Notes: generated by a model from the letters alone, not told the origin. DNA of 43,218 nucleotides from a candidate division WOR-3 bacterium (GCA_016867815.1 VGIR01000015.1:1-43218), one strand, 5' to 3'. Shown: positions 1 through 9,258, counted from the stretch's first letter. Program-made: numbers and translations.

Positions 1-330
1 TGGCGGGTGTGGTTCTGCGATCTTGTGGTGGGTGGGTTAGAGTCGAAGAACGGCAGAATCAGGCGTTGCCCGGCGGCAGAAAACCCGCCGCCCGGCGACA
101 AGGACTGTAACCCATGTCCTGACAATAAAGTGTAACCCATGTCCCGTCCGCGCCGCCCGGGGGACGACCCCTACCCTTGAATTGCGGAGCAGATGCCCGG
201 CTCCAACCTGCTGAATATTAGTCACTTAGGACCGACTCAGTGCCCGGCCCGAATCCCGGTTTCGGGCATCGACTTCGCGGCGTCAGGATGTGTGATCGCT
301 CAGGCTATTTTGGGCTATTTTGGGGACACT
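1..330. other. Left-edge non-coding stretch
   Basis: No gene is supported here. It holds two direct copies of the 14-mer TGTAACCCATGTCC at 106-119 and 131-144, spaced 25 bp apart, which look like a remnant of an insertion-sequence end. A small hairpin follows at 248-266 (CCCGAA, 7-base loop, TTCGGG). The left inverted repeat of the transposase unit begins at 318. Confidence 0.5.
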
Positions 331-1063
331 TTACTTAATTGACATGGATCGTGGCTTGGGACCTCGCTTGCCGGGGACCAGAACCCGACCGCTCTTGGCT
401 TCGAGTGTCTCAACGAATTCGGGACTGCCCAAAGGTCGCCCGCTGCGCATGTGACGACGTAGAATCTCCGTGTCGGCGCTCTCCTGCTCGGCGCTGAGGT
501 ACTCACGCCAGTCACTGACTCGGCCGAGCATCGGCTTCACCTTCACCAGCACGTCATCCCGCTTCCTCACGTGCGCTGCCGCGCTCGACCACGAGTACAG
601 CCAGGGCCGCTCGACCAGCCTCGCCCGTACCGGATTCAGCTCAGCATAGCGGACCGCGGCAAGAAGATACTGCTCGTCGAGCGGGTAGGACGAGAACCGC
701 CCCTGCCACAGATACCCGCGCCAGTTCTCGCGCTGGTTCACACGCACCGTGTACCGGCGATGGGCCTCACCAATCGCTCGGGCAAGCCCCTGCTCGTTCT
801 CGGGCACTGCCACCAGATGCACATGGTTAGACATCAGGCAGTAGGCCCAAACCTCAACCCGCTCCTGCTGACACCATGTGGCCATCAACCGCAGGTAGGC
901 CTTCTGGTCCGCCGAACTGAAGAAGACCGGCTGACGCCGGTTGCCTCGCTGCACAACATGATGCGGTACGCCTGCTGCCACTACTCGCGCGATTCTGGCC
1001 ACGAACAAGTCTACAGGGAGCTGCATCGGAGTCAACGGCGATTAAGTATTGTGTCCCCGAAAT
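318..1063. mobile_element. RAYT transposase unit with terminal inverted repeats
   Basis: Left end 318-340 and right end 1041-1063 are inverted relative to each other. Both contain GGGGACAC followed two bases later by TACTTAAT, with only a few mismatches over about 22 bp. The ends tightly enclose the transposase gene. Related arms occur at 38762-38784 (single copy) and, in shorter form, as a hairpin inside the threonine synthase gene. The unit boundaries are read from the sequence; mobility is inferred. Confidence 0.7.
331..1002 (-). CDS. REP-associated tyrosine transposase (RAYT, IS200-like Y1 family)
   Basis: Single-stranded-DNA transposase of the Y1/HUH superfamily. Members cut and join DNA at REP-type hairpins. 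Visible signatures are the N-terminal ARIARVVAAGVPHHVVQRGN block typical of RAYTs, the HUH metal motif in SNHVHLVAVP, and the region YAELNPVRARLV that carries the candidate catalytic tyrosine. I place the start at the GTG at 1002 because family members begin at this ARIARVV segment; the frame stays open to a TTG at 1035. No convincing ribosome-binding site precedes either. The stop codon lies inside the left inverted repeat (318-340), and a matching repeat sits upstream at 1041-1063, so gene and ends form one compact unit. The protein is about 223 residues, normal for the family, with a basic tail. Family assignment is confident; activity is not demonstrated. Confidence 0.9.
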   Translation of the reverse strand: MARIARVVAAGVPHHVVQRGNRRQPVFFSSADQKAYLRLMATWCQQERVEVWAYCLMSNHVHLVAVPENEQGLARAIGEAHRRYTVRVNQRENWRGYLWQGRFSSYPLDEQYLLAAVRYAELNPVRARLVERPWLYSWSSAAAHVRKRDDVLVKVKPMLGRVSDWREYLSAEQESADTEILRRHMRSGRPLGSPEFVETLEAKSGRVLVPGKRGPKPRSMSIK

Positions 1064-1218
1064 AGGAAGTTGTGCGCTTGAGCTGGCTGAGAGCTTGAGG
1101 CTAGTGCGGCGCAGTCGCCGTCCGCCAAACGTGCTTCTGAATCTACTCGGCAAAGTGAGTCCCTGCCACTCCCAAGTACCGGCACCGGGCTCGACACAGG
1201 CCGTTCGGCTAGCATCAG

Positions 1219-2919
1219 CTACCAACTCTTGCTCAGTTGCGCGGTCAGGCGCAGGTCGTTGTACTTCCCGTCGTCACCTGAGTAGGCAGCGTCACTGACG
1301 CCAACGCTGGCGTCGCATATCTTCCATATCGGGAATGACGATGTGAAACGCGCATCTATCCGTCTTGCGCCGCCAAAGGTCCCGCCGAGGCTCAGGCTGT
1401 TCGTCCACTTCTCGAACAGCGTGTACGATGGAGAAATGTCGAAGTAGATCCGGTTGTCAGATGTAGTGTCCATCACTGCCTCCGACGTGCTGTACCCGCA
1501 GCTCGCCGACAAGGACAGCGGGAACTCGAATCCCAGCCCATAGTTCAGGCTTGCGTCCCAACTCGAGTTGTCGGCCGATTCCGACACCGGGCCACGCGCG
1601 TCGTTGTAGCTGAAAGAAGCTCCGGGCGAATGCGAGACCTTGCCGGTCTGGAAGCTGTGACCTGCGCTTGCTGAAATCACGCTGCCCTCGAGTATCCTTG
1701 TCGCTGCCACGTTGGCCATTGAGTCCAGGCTGTCGCTGCTCTGGGTGTACGGGCTGTAGCTCACTTGCAGGTACGGTAGATTGGGGAACGCCAATCCCAG
1801 ACTCGCCTCCCAATTGGTGAACCGCGACGTCATGCTCTTCAGCGTGAGCACGCGCATTGCTCTGCCGAGGCCGTCTTTCACGGCCTGAGTCAGCAGGTTG
1901 TCATGTTCACTCGTGTATTCGGCCGAGAAAGAGACGGCGTTGTCCAGGAAGCTGCGCTCGATTCCGGCGCCGATGGCCATATTGTCATTGCGCAGGCCCG
2001 GCGCGCCCAGCGACTGAAAGCCCGGCCCGACAAACTCGATCTTGCCGTACACCCTCGTATCCAGCGCTTTCAGGGACGGCTTCACCTTGAATGCGTAGTC
2101 AACCGAACTCGATATCCGAGGTCTAACCGCACTCGCGGCCCAAGCCGGCATCCAGTCCCCCTTTTCGACCGGCAGCCGCTTGTCCCTGGTCATCTCACAT
2201 ACCGCGACTTCGGATTCCAGCCGAAATGCATCCTTAGCCAGGCTCAGGTTGAACTCCGCGCCCAGAACGTAGTTCTCCTGCGGCCTCACGACTTCATAGG
2301 TGTCGGTTGTGTCGTTCGGGTTCGGCTGCTTGTTGCCCGCGGGCGAGGCTGTGTCGTCCCCGGCGTACAAGGCGGTCAGGTAGAAGTGAGTCTCCTCCTT
2401 CTTGCCGAATCCGAACCGTCCGGAGTAGAGCATCCGGGCGTACGCCCCCTGGGTCGAGTCCGAAACAGGGACCCGGCGCTGAGTGCGGCCCGCTGCAGCG
2501 GCTGTATACAGGTGCCATGGAGTTAGTTCCACGGCGCCGCCCAGCACCGGCGTGCCGGACAGGGTGTATGGCGTCCACGACGGATTGCAGGAGCCCAGTT
2601 CCAACCCCTTCAGCGACCAGGCAAACCCCGACAGGTTGGTTTGGGCCTCCAGCCACTTCCTCGGGTTCAGGAAGAGCTTGAACTTGTCCAACTGCTGCCT
2701 GAGCGGGTTCTCCTGCGTACTCAAGAGCATGTTGAGACCGAGCGGTACTCCGAAGAGCGAGAGCGTGGGGTTGATGTTGAACCGCAGCTCCGGCGTTGGT
2801 TTGACCAGGCTGTCGCCCGTCACCCTGCCATACTCACTGTACATGCTGGCGGAGCCAGAGAACTGCACCGGTCCGGCGCCGAGCGAAACTGCCAATAGCG
2901 GCGCGATCAGAGTCAGCAC
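1219..2919 (-). CDS. Putative outer-membrane beta-barrel protein
   Basis: 566-residue protein that I do not recognise as a named family. A short hydrophobic N-terminus (LTLIAPLLAVSLGAG) acts as a signal peptide. The rest is built from alternating hydrophobic/polar stretches rich in Ser, Gly, Tyr and Asn (for example LQVSYSPYTQ, FSYNDARG, YGLGFEFPLSLSASCGYS). The chain ends in a terminal aromatic residue (LSKSW), as outer-membrane barrels do. It starts at GTG 2919, supported by an AGGAGG six bases upstream. It lies 60 bp behind the caspase-like gene on the same strand and is probably the last gene of that operon. Surface location is inference from composition and the C-terminal signature; no transport or binding role can be assigned. 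Confidence 0.7.
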   Translation of the reverse strand: MLTLIAPLLAVSLGAGPVQFSGSASMYSEYGRVTGDSLVKPTPELRFNINPTLSLFGVPLGLNMLLSTQENPLRQQLDKFKLFLNPRKWLEAQTNLSGFAWSLKGLELGSCNPSWTPYTLSGTPVLGGAVELTPWHLYTAAAAGRTQRRVPVSDSTQGAYARMLYSGRFGFGKKEETHFYLTALYAGDDTASPAGNKQPNPNDTTDTYEVVRPQENYVLGAEFNLSLAKDAFRLESEVAVCEMTRDKRLPVEKGDWMPAWAASAVRPRISSSVDYAFKVKPSLKALDTRVYGKIEFVGPGFQSLGAPGLRNDNMAIGAGIERSFLDNAVSFSAEYTSEHDNLLTQAVKDGLGRAMRVLTLKSMTSRFTNWEASLGLAFPNLPYLQVSYSPYTQSSDSLDSMANVAATRILEGSVISASAGHSFQTGKVSHSPGASFSYNDARGPVSESADNSSWDASLNYGLGFEFPLSLSASCGYSTSEAVMDTTSDNRIYFDISPSYTLFEKWTNSLSLGGTFGGARRIDARFTSSFPIWKICDASVGVSDAAYSGDDGKYNDLRLTAQLSKSW

Positions 2920-2979
2920 TCTTGACCTCCTGAATCGACTGGCCGTTGTAGCTGCTTCAATTCGGCTACCACCCGGCGG

Positions 2980-5502
2980 CTAGTGCTGCAGCACTATCGG
3001 CCCAGGCTGGGTGAGAGTCTTCACAACGTGTCCGTGTCCGTCGTCGAACTGGAACAGATACCAGTGTTCTCCGGCCGCGAGCGGCGTCTGGTAGACGAAC
3101 CACATCCCGGCGACCGGTTCTCCACCTCCCGGTATCATCCTTTGTTGCACACCGTCAACCACGGCCGAGTGCTCAACCGGCAAGTCTCCGTCCGGATCAC
3201 GATAGAGCACGCGATAGACGAAAGGCATCCCGGCCAGGCCGGAGTCAGGCTGCACCTGTCCTGAGTCGAGTACCGGCGCCCGGTTCTCGGCTGTGCCCGT
3301 GAACACCGGCTGGGTCAGGCGGTCGTTTCCGGGGTTGCTGTCACCCGCAAGGATGGTCTGGAACGATGCTTCGTAGCTGTTGCCCGGCCCGCCTGGAGTC
3401 CAGGCGCTGAATACCACGTCGGCCGTGACCCCGGGACCCAGGCCGTTGACGGTCCGCGTGTCGTGATACACCTGTGTTCCGGCCGAGTCCACCCGGCACG
3501 AGACAGTCAGCATGCGGATGGTATCCCGTCCGTAGTTCTCCACGACCGCTTCCGGCGCAACCGGCGTCTGGCCCGGAATTTCCAGCCGTGGGGCCAGGGC
3601 GTTCTTCACCCCGGCGTCAGCTCTCTCCTGCGGCCGGCCGGCAATCGCCAGGTTGGCGGCGTTGATGATGCTGTCGTACACCATATTCCCCGTGAAGGTG
3701 ATGTCGTGGCAGGGGGTGAACCCTTCCGGCGCTTTCCCGCCCGCCGGCCGCACCCGCACGGTCTTGCCTTTGAGCGCGGGCGGTTCGGCCACGAGCACGT
3801 CAATCCAGCCGTCGCCCGCGGCCTCGATATGCCCTTTGAGTTTCAGTTCCACGGGTCTGGCCTTGGTTACCCAGCCCGGCTGGCCAAAGCTGTCCAGCTT
3901 GATGGAATCAGGAGTAAGTACGCCCCGCACGTTGACCGTGTTGCAGGGCTTCACGAAATCCGGCAGCGGCCTGCCGGGTGGCAGCTTCCACTTCCGCACC
4001 GTGCAGAACAGCCACTCCGGATCCTGGATGTGGAACGTCACTACGCCATCCTTCACCTCGCGCACGTGTCCGCGGTAGACTAGCTTCTCGCCACGGGTGT
4101 TGATGGTTACGCCGGTCGCGTCGTAGATGCTGTCCGACAGCCGGCCCTTGAGGGATACCCACTTGCAGTAGCCGATGCCGGGCGGCAGTTTGACCCCTTC
4201 CTTCATCGTCACGCGGCGCGTGTGGCAGTACTGCCACCCCGGCCTGGTGATGTGCATCGTGAACTCGCCCTTGTCCGGGTCTGCCGACTGGACGTGACCG
4301 TAGAAGTTGACTTCGGGAGACTCCCGCTCGTCCGCTCCGCTGATGGTCGGAACCGTGTCCAGGTGGCCTTTGGTAATCGTCACCCACTTGCACTCCTGCA
4401 GCCAGTCGGGCAGCGAGTCCGGGGGCTTCCACTTGAAGGTGTAGGTGGATTCCTTCATGAAGTCCGGTCCGCCGAAGTGTACTACCACCAGGCCATTCTC
4501 CCGGTCCACGCTCTGGACGTGCCCCCACGCGCCTTCGACATTGAGTGAGACGGTGCTGCTCTTGGCCGTGTAGGTGGTATCCTTCTTCTGCACCAGGATG
4601 GTGGCGTCCGAGCAGACGTTGAGCAGGCAGAAGTCGAGTTCCTTCCTTCCCACCTTTATCCGCGAACCCGGGTTCATCACTATCTTTCGCAGCGTGCCGG
4701 TGCGGTCTTTGAGCGTCACGGTCTTGGGCCCGTTCGGCTTGGGCTGTTCCACCGCTTCCACGTGGCCGGAGAACCGCTTCCAGGTCTGGGGCTTGTCCGT
4801 CTTCTTGATGGCGTCGCTTCTCTCGCTGTCCGCGCTCTTGCCCGCCTCCTGCATTGCGTCCTGCAGGTTCGCTCCCTTTGGCACACTGGCCAGGTCTTCG
4901 TTGAATTTGGTCGGCCAGTCCCGGCCGCCCCAGGTGACGGTCCTGTTCTTCTCGTCGATGATGCCGTCGCCGCTGGCTGTCGTCCCGCCGGTGCTCGACT
5001 GGGCGATGATGACGTGCGGGTCCGCGTTGGTCACATTGTCGATGAAGTTGCCGCTGTAGCAGGAGTGGTCAACGATGATCACCTTGCAGGTGCAGAGGCT
5101 ACGCAGCCCGGCTGAGTCCAGAAACCAGCTCACCAGTTCGGACGCGGTCACCGAACCGATGTTGCCCCGCCGGCGGAACTCGAGGTTCCCGCCTGACGCG
5201 CTGCCGTGCCCGTTGTAGTAGAAGACGATGGAATCCCCGCACTTCACTCTGCCCTTGAGTCTCTTGATGGCGGCAAGCAACTCGCCTTCGGACTTGGCGC
5301 TGTCCATGTTCGTCACCCCGCGCTCGCCGACGAGCCTCGCGAATTCCCGCGCCCAGGCTTCCATCTGCGGACCCATCAGGGGATCTCCACCCGCGGCCCA
5401 GATGCCGTAGTTCTCAGCCCGCGCCGGGACCCACAGAAGGAGGACGGCCAGCAGCGCGAAACCCGCCGCCGGACCGACGTCGAATGACGGGTGCCGTCTC
5501 AT
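2980..5502 (-). CDS. Secreted caspase-like (clan CD) protein with five repeat modules
   Basis: 840-residue protein with a signal peptide (residues ~12-29). The N-terminal domain (~30-200) has clan CD cysteine-peptidase hallmarks: YYNGHG with His99 and IVDHSCYSG with Cys148, spaced as in C13/C14-type peptidases. From about residue 240 to 610 there are five copies of a ~75-residue module starting GHVEAV, GHVQSV, GHVQSA, GHVREV and GHIEAA; several carry a conserved cysteine before the closing strand. A C-terminal CARDB/Ig-like stretch follows. The start is ATG 5502, overlapping the upstream stop as ATGA and preceded by AAAGGGGG; the longer frame to 5733 is only the upstream gene read out of frame. 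The two catalytic residues are seen; proteolysis of an exported substrate is inferred. I do not recognise the GHV module. Confidence 0.8.
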   Translation of the reverse strand: MRRHPSFDVGPAAGFALLAVLLLWVPARAENYGIWAAGGDPLMGPQMEAWAREFARLVGERGVTNMDSAKSEGELLAAIKRLKGRVKCGDSIVFYYNGHGSASGGNLEFRRRGNIGSVTASELVSWFLDSAGLRSLCTCKVIIVDHSCYSGNFIDNVTNADPHVIIAQSSTGGTTASGDGIIDEKNRTVTWGGRDWPTKFNEDLASVPKGANLQDAMQEAGKSADSERSDAIKKTDKPQTWKRFSGHVEAVEQPKPNGPKTVTLKDRTGTLRKIVMNPGSRIKVGRKELDFCLLNVCSDATILVQKKDTTYTAKSSTVSLNVEGAWGHVQSVDRENGLVVVHFGGPDFMKESTYTFKWKPPDSLPDWLQECKWVTITKGHLDTVPTISGADERESPEVNFYGHVQSADPDKGEFTMHITRPGWQYCHTRRVTMKEGVKLPPGIGYCKWVSLKGRLSDSIYDATGVTINTRGEKLVYRGHVREVKDGVVTFHIQDPEWLFCTVRKWKLPPGRPLPDFVKPCNTVNVRGVLTPDSIKLDSFGQPGWVTKARPVELKLKGHIEAAGDGWIDVLVAEPPALKGKTVRVRPAGGKAPEGFTPCHDITFTGNMVYDSIINAANLAIAGRPQERADAGVKNALAPRLEIPGQTPVAPEAVVENYGRDTIRMLTVSCRVDSAGTQVYHDTRTVNGLGPGVTADVVFSAWTPGGPGNSYEASFQTILAGDSNPGNDRLTQPVFTGTAENRAPVLDSGQVQPDSGLAGMPFVYRVLYRDPDGDLPVEHSAVVDGVQQRMIPGGGEPVAGMWFVYQTPLAAGEHWYLFQFDDGHGHVVKTLTQPGPIVLQH

Positions 5503-6617
5503 CGCCCGCCCCCTTTCGTCTCCAGGAAGATGACATGCCTGTCTCCGGCCAGCTCCTCGGGCGTCACCCATATCCAGTTGCGGTTCAGGCTCGGCCACCA
5601 GTTGCGCACCTCCACGCCCAGCTCCCCGGTGGAGGCGTCCACGAAGACGTAGCGCGTCGGGCGCGCAAAGTAGGAGAGGGGCCGGTCGTTCACCCAACCG
5701 AACCAAGTCGGCTTGGAGAAGGTCTTCTGCCACGGGTTGTCGCTCGCCTCAGCCAGGGTGTCGGCCGGCCCCAGCGGCGCCCGGCCGAGAAAGGCCACGA
5801 CATCGTGGTCCAGGCTCTCCGGCTTGATGACCTGCTTCAGGATGATGGCGACGACCTCTTCGCGCGTCAGCATCCGGGCGGTCTTCCCCATGGCAAGACG
5901 CCGAGTTTCGCTTGTCCCGCCCGGGCTGCCGGTCACCTGCCAGGCAAAGTCCTCGCCGGATTCCAGCGCCTGTGCAGAACTCGGGTAGACCAGACTGGTG
6001 CCGACCATGTCCCGTTTCTCGAACCACGGCAAGTTGACGCTCATCGCCTCCTCTTTGGTCTGGCCGGGCAGCAGTTGGACCAGCTTCAGGCCAAAGGTCA
6101 CCCGGCCCGAGGGCCTCGGCACCGGTGGCGCCCAGACGAATTGAGGATACCTCGCTCTGACGGTGTCACCATCACGCGGCGAGATCAGCCTCGGCGGGCC
6201 CATCGGCTTCACTTCGAACCCGTTCGAGTCGCCGACATCGAACGGCTTCAGGACGAGTTCGAAGCTGTACCGGCCCTGAGGCAGAGTCCCCTGCCGCGTA
6301 AGGAAGGCCTCGTAGCCGGGCGCGGTCTTGGTCTCGTCAATGGTCACGCTGTGGTAGCCAAAGACCTTTGTACCCCGGGTCAGCGAGAACGTCTTCGTCT
6401 TCGCCCAGAACACCTGCCCCTGCCGCGCTTCAAGCACGAAACCTTCAAACCAGACGTTGTCGTAGGAGCTGTCGGAAACGACCGTGGCCTTCCACAGGTC
6501 TTCGATGCCGTACCGCCCCGGCGGCGGAACTGACAGTCTTACGAGTACCTGCGCGGCCGATGCAACCGCCAGCGAGATCGCTATCATCGCGGCGGCGAGG
6601 ACGGGTCTGCGTCTCAA
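5499..6617 (-). CDS. Secreted protein of unknown function, first gene of the operon
   Basis: 372-residue protein with an N-terminal signal peptide (RRRPVLAAAMIAISLAVASA). I do not recognise a named family. Visible traits are a beta-rich first half, a central PRLISPRDGDTVRARYPQFVW segment typical of Ig/fibronectin-like surface domains, and a C-terminal region rich in Trp. I prefer the TTG at 6617: AAAGGAG lies five bases upstream and the signal peptide follows at once. The frame extends to an ATG at 6653 without a ribosome site. Its stop overlaps the ATG of the caspase-like gene (ATGA), indicating translational coupling. A promoter-like TTGACG-N18-TAGAAT lies at 6730-6759. Role unknown; the coupling suggests a partner or substrate of the caspase-like protein. 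Confidence 0.65.
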   Translation of the reverse strand: MRRRPVLAAAMIAISLAVASAAQVLVRLSVPPPGRYGIEDLWKATVVSDSSYDNVWFEGFVLEARQGQVFWAKTKTFSLTRGTKVFGYHSVTIDETKTAPGYEAFLTRQGTLPQGRYSFELVLKPFDVGDSNGFEVKPMGPPRLISPRDGDTVRARYPQFVWAPPVPRPSGRVTFGLKLVQLLPGQTKEEAMSVNLPWFEKRDMVGTSLVYPSSAQALESGEDFAWQVTGSPGGTSETRRLAMGKTARMLTREEVVAIILKQVIKPESLDHDVVAFLGRAPLGPADTLAEASDNPWQKTFSKPTWFGWVNDRPLSYFARPTRYVFVDASTGELGVEVRNWWPSLNRNWIWVTPEELAGDRHVIFLETKGGGR

Positions 6618-6729
6618 CGTCTCTCCTTTCGTATCCTCGACGCAGTCAGTCACGCGCCTCGGGTGCCGGCTGCCTCGGCTTCAGTCTTCTGTGGTCAGGG
6701 AGCCCGCGTCCGGACCTTTCCGCTGCTCG

Positions 6730-6759
6730 ATTCTACAGGTTGTCGTGGAGTCGCGTCAA
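6730..6759 (-). promoter_or_regulatory. Candidate promoter for the caspase-like operon
   Basis: On the minus strand TTGACG (6759-6754) is followed after 18 bp by TAGAAT (6735-6730), about 113 bp before the chosen start. It fits the promoter form seen repeatedly in this window. Confidence 0.45.
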
Positions 6760-6972
6760 GCGAAATCTTCGGGGATGGCTTGACCTCGCTTCAAGTGCGA
6801 CGGACTAGGTGGTGTCGCTCTGGTCTTCGGCGCACTTGCCTGGCTCCGTAGGTGGTCAATTCTAGATGCGGCACGCAACCATCCCCGGATTCCTCCTCCG
6901 TGCAGGCTAGACTCAGGATCTGGCGTGGGGCGGACTGTAGGGCAACGGGCTGAGGAATCAACAGAACCGCAA

Positions 6973-7012
6973 GTGATCAGGTGACCTAGTGGTCAAGTGG
7001 TCCAGTGAGAAG
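6973..7012 (+). repeat. Octamer array, GTGGTCNA class, single arm
   Basis: Five consecutive 8-bp units in perfect register: GTGATCAG, GTGACCTA, GTGGTCAA, GTGGTCCA and a decayed fifth. No opposing arm is visible nearby, so this is a solo arm of the repeat family that brackets the four-helix-bundle genes. Confidence 0.75.
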
Positions 7013-7120
7013 AGAAGGGAGTGAGGAACGGGGTCAGAAGCTCGATGCCGGAGGCGAGAAGCGGAAGGACAGCGGTGCGAGATGTGACAAGGACCTGCGG
7101 AATACGGCGGCTTGGTCTCG

Positions 7121-9235
7121 CTATCGCTGAATGACGAGGCGGGCAGCAGTGCCCGAGCCAGCGCGGAGGAAGTAGACGCCACTCGGCGTGGCTCGCAGGT
7201 CGAGTTCCAGGGACCGCACGCCTGACGGCGCAGGAATTGCCTGTTGCACCCGCCCCGCGACATCCACAAGGGTAGCCTGCATCGGCCTCACGAGTGGGCG
7301 TGAGAACTCGATGCTGACTCGACCTCGGCACGGGTTCGGCCGGACCGCGACTCCAGCAGCCAGGTTGTAGAGGCCTTCGTATCCGCGTGCCTCATCAACC
7401 CCTATCGCCCAGTCGCCGAAGCCGAGAACCAGACCGTTCGCACCCACAGCCCAGGCATGGGTGCTGTCCAGAACGAACACATCGTAGAGGTCAGACGTGA
7501 ACTTGCTCCCGTCCCAGATCCAGGTCTGACCTCCGTCGCTCGTGCGGAGTATCAGGCCCTTCTTTCCGACAATCGCGCCATGCAGCGAGTCACAGAAGGC
7601 AATTGCCTGTAGCCCGGAGTGCACCACACCGCCATTCCAAGTCATACCGCCGGTGGTCGTCTCGAACAATTCTGAATCAGAAATGGCCCAACCGGTTGTC
7701 AGGCTGGTCATCTTCAGGCGCTTCACGCCGATACCGGTCGCGATGATGGTCCACGAATCACCGCCATCGGTGGTGCGGCGGATGTTGCTACGGGAGTCGA
7801 TTACCCACCCATTGAGCATATCAAAGAAGCTGATGTCAAACGGCTCCCCGTAGCCTCTAGTCCCGAGCGTATCCATGTCGAGCCATGTTGTGCCGCCGTC
7901 GGTGCTACGTAACGAGTTGCCATCCGGTGTCCATACACCGGGATGCCATATGTGTCGGTCGACGCGCGCAAACCGTGAGGACCCGATCGGCGATGCTCCG
8001 TAGTCAAAGTAGATGGGGTTAATTGAGGCCCACGAATCTCCGGCATCGGTCGTGAGTCCAAGCGCGAAGTGTCCGTACCACCACATATTCATAGGGTCGT
8101 ACTCGCTGTACGCTCCTGCCACGAAGGCTGCCGACTCATCAAGAGCCAGCACGTCGCTCACTGGACTTACTGGAGGTCCGGCCGACGCCGGAACCCAATA
8201 CCTTCCTCCGTCGGAGGTCCGAGCCGGCCAAAGAGCTGACGCCGCCCAACCGTGGAGGCTGTCGATGAAGTCAACGTTGCGGAGCGTCGCGCCAGACTGT
8301 GGCTTCGCTCGATCCCACGAAATGCCCGAGTCAGATGACGACCAGATTGCGCCACCGTCTCCGCAAACCCACGCGCGCTCGCCTCGCACGGCTGAGATGT
8401 CGCGAAACGCCTCTATCTGAGACGCCCCCGACCTGTGGCATAACGGTGGCTCATAGACGACCCATCCTCGTTCCTCAACTCCACACACGCGGCCTTCTGG
8501 GCCGATGTCACAGGCAACGCCGCGAGTGGTGTACCCGGTGAGAGAATCCCACGATGCGCCACCGTCAGTGGTGGCTGACCAGCCACAGACGAAGTAAGTA
8601 TGGAAGCCCGAATTGAAGGAGCTCCGCCAAGCGCAGACTCCCGTATCCTGATTGGTGAAGCCAAGGCAGTCAACCCCACCAGAGGAGTACGGAAGGGGTA
8701 CTTCGCCGACATAGCTCCAATGCTGTCCCGCATCGGTAGTACGATAGATTAGTGTCATAAGAGAGCACCATCCGTTCAGGCTGTCGGTGAACCACGAATT
8801 GTCATACGGCCGCCCCTTCAATGACCAAGTTAGCCCGCCGTCTGAACTGCGTAGATTCCTGTCGTTAATCACGACCCAGATGCAGTGACGTGTGATGAAC
8901 CGAATCCGGCCACCGACGTACTGAACGTAGGTGGAATCCCAAGTCCCGCCATTATCAGTTGTACGATAGATGATGTCACCCTCGGCCGTGATGAGGCCGA
9001 AGCTCTGGTCCCAGAACTCGACGTCAACGAGATTGCGGGTCGTGAAACGAGGCACGCGGCGCCAGCACCCGCCGTTGTCCTCGGAGTAGAAGAACAGACC
9101 GTCCTGCCCGACCGCCCAGACATGGCTGCCGACGCTTGAGATGCCGGACAGCCTGCCGCCGGACAGGTAGTGCCACTCGTCGGCGGCCGCCGTCGCCGCG
9201 ATGGCGCAGACCGCGAACAGCGCAAGTCGCTTCAT
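7121..9235 (-). CDS. Secreted Asp-box (BNR) beta-propeller protein with C-terminal sorting-like domain
   Basis: 704-residue protein with signal peptide (MKRLALFAVCAIAATAAA). It contains many Asp-box motifs of the S/T-x-D-x-G-x-T/S-W type (YRTTDNGGTWDS, SSDGGLTWS, RTTDGGDSWT, RTSDGGQTW), as in sialidase-like and Ycf48-like propellers. The last ~80 residues form a FlgD/T9SS-type sorting-like domain (PNPCRGRVSIEFS, then VDVAGRV, ending SGVYFLRAG...ARLVIQR). It is probably exported and attached or displayed outside the cell. No enzymatic residues can be named; binding or scaffolding is as likely. It starts at ATG 9235 after a GGGG stretch, with a promoter at 9259-9286. It is monocistronic, separated from the downstream operon by ~500 bp. 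Confidence 0.85.
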   Translation of the reverse strand: MKRLALFAVCAIAATAAADEWHYLSGGRLSGISSVGSHVWAVGQDGLFFYSEDNGGCWRRVPRFTTRNLVDVEFWDQSFGLITAEGDIIYRTTDNGGTWDSTYVQYVGGRIRFITRHCIWVVINDRNLRSSDGGLTWSLKGRPYDNSWFTDSLNGWCSLMTLIYRTTDAGQHWSYVGEVPLPYSSGGVDCLGFTNQDTGVCAWRSSFNSGFHTYFVCGWSATTDGGASWDSLTGYTTRGVACDIGPEGRVCGVEERGWVVYEPPLCHRSGASQIEAFRDISAVRGERAWVCGDGGAIWSSSDSGISWDRAKPQSGATLRNVDFIDSLHGWAASALWPARTSDGGRYWVPASAGPPVSPVSDVLALDESAAFVAGAYSEYDPMNMWWYGHFALGLTTDAGDSWASINPIYFDYGASPIGSSRFARVDRHIWHPGVWTPDGNSLRSTDGGTTWLDMDTLGTRGYGEPFDISFFDMLNGWVIDSRSNIRRTTDGGDSWTIIATGIGVKRLKMTSLTTGWAISDSELFETTTGGMTWNGGVVHSGLQAIAFCDSLHGAIVGKKGLILRTSDGGQTWIWDGSKFTSDLYDVFVLDSTHAWAVGANGLVLGFGDWAIGVDEARGYEGLYNLAAGVAVRPNPCRGRVSIEFSRPLVRPMQATLVDVAGRVQQAIPAPSGVRSLELDLRATPSGVYFLRAGSGTAARLVIQR

Positions 9236-9258
9236 GTTGTCCCCAAGAGGGTCGCATT

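Larger units (their letters stand above)
6618..7120. other. Intergenic region between two minus-strand units
   Basis: No gene supported. It contains the candidate promoter at 6730-6759 and the octamer run at 6973-7012. I see nothing else convincing; short open frames here have no ribosome site and no recognisable protein features. Confidence 0.5.

Noticed and set aside
5503-5733. N-terminal extension of the caspase-like protein
   Set aside because: It reads the upstream gene out of frame; the ATGA overlap with AAAGGGGG at 5502 marks the true start.
5484-6533. 349-residue plus-strand open frame
   Set aside because: Antisense to the exported partner gene, which has signal peptide and ribosome site.
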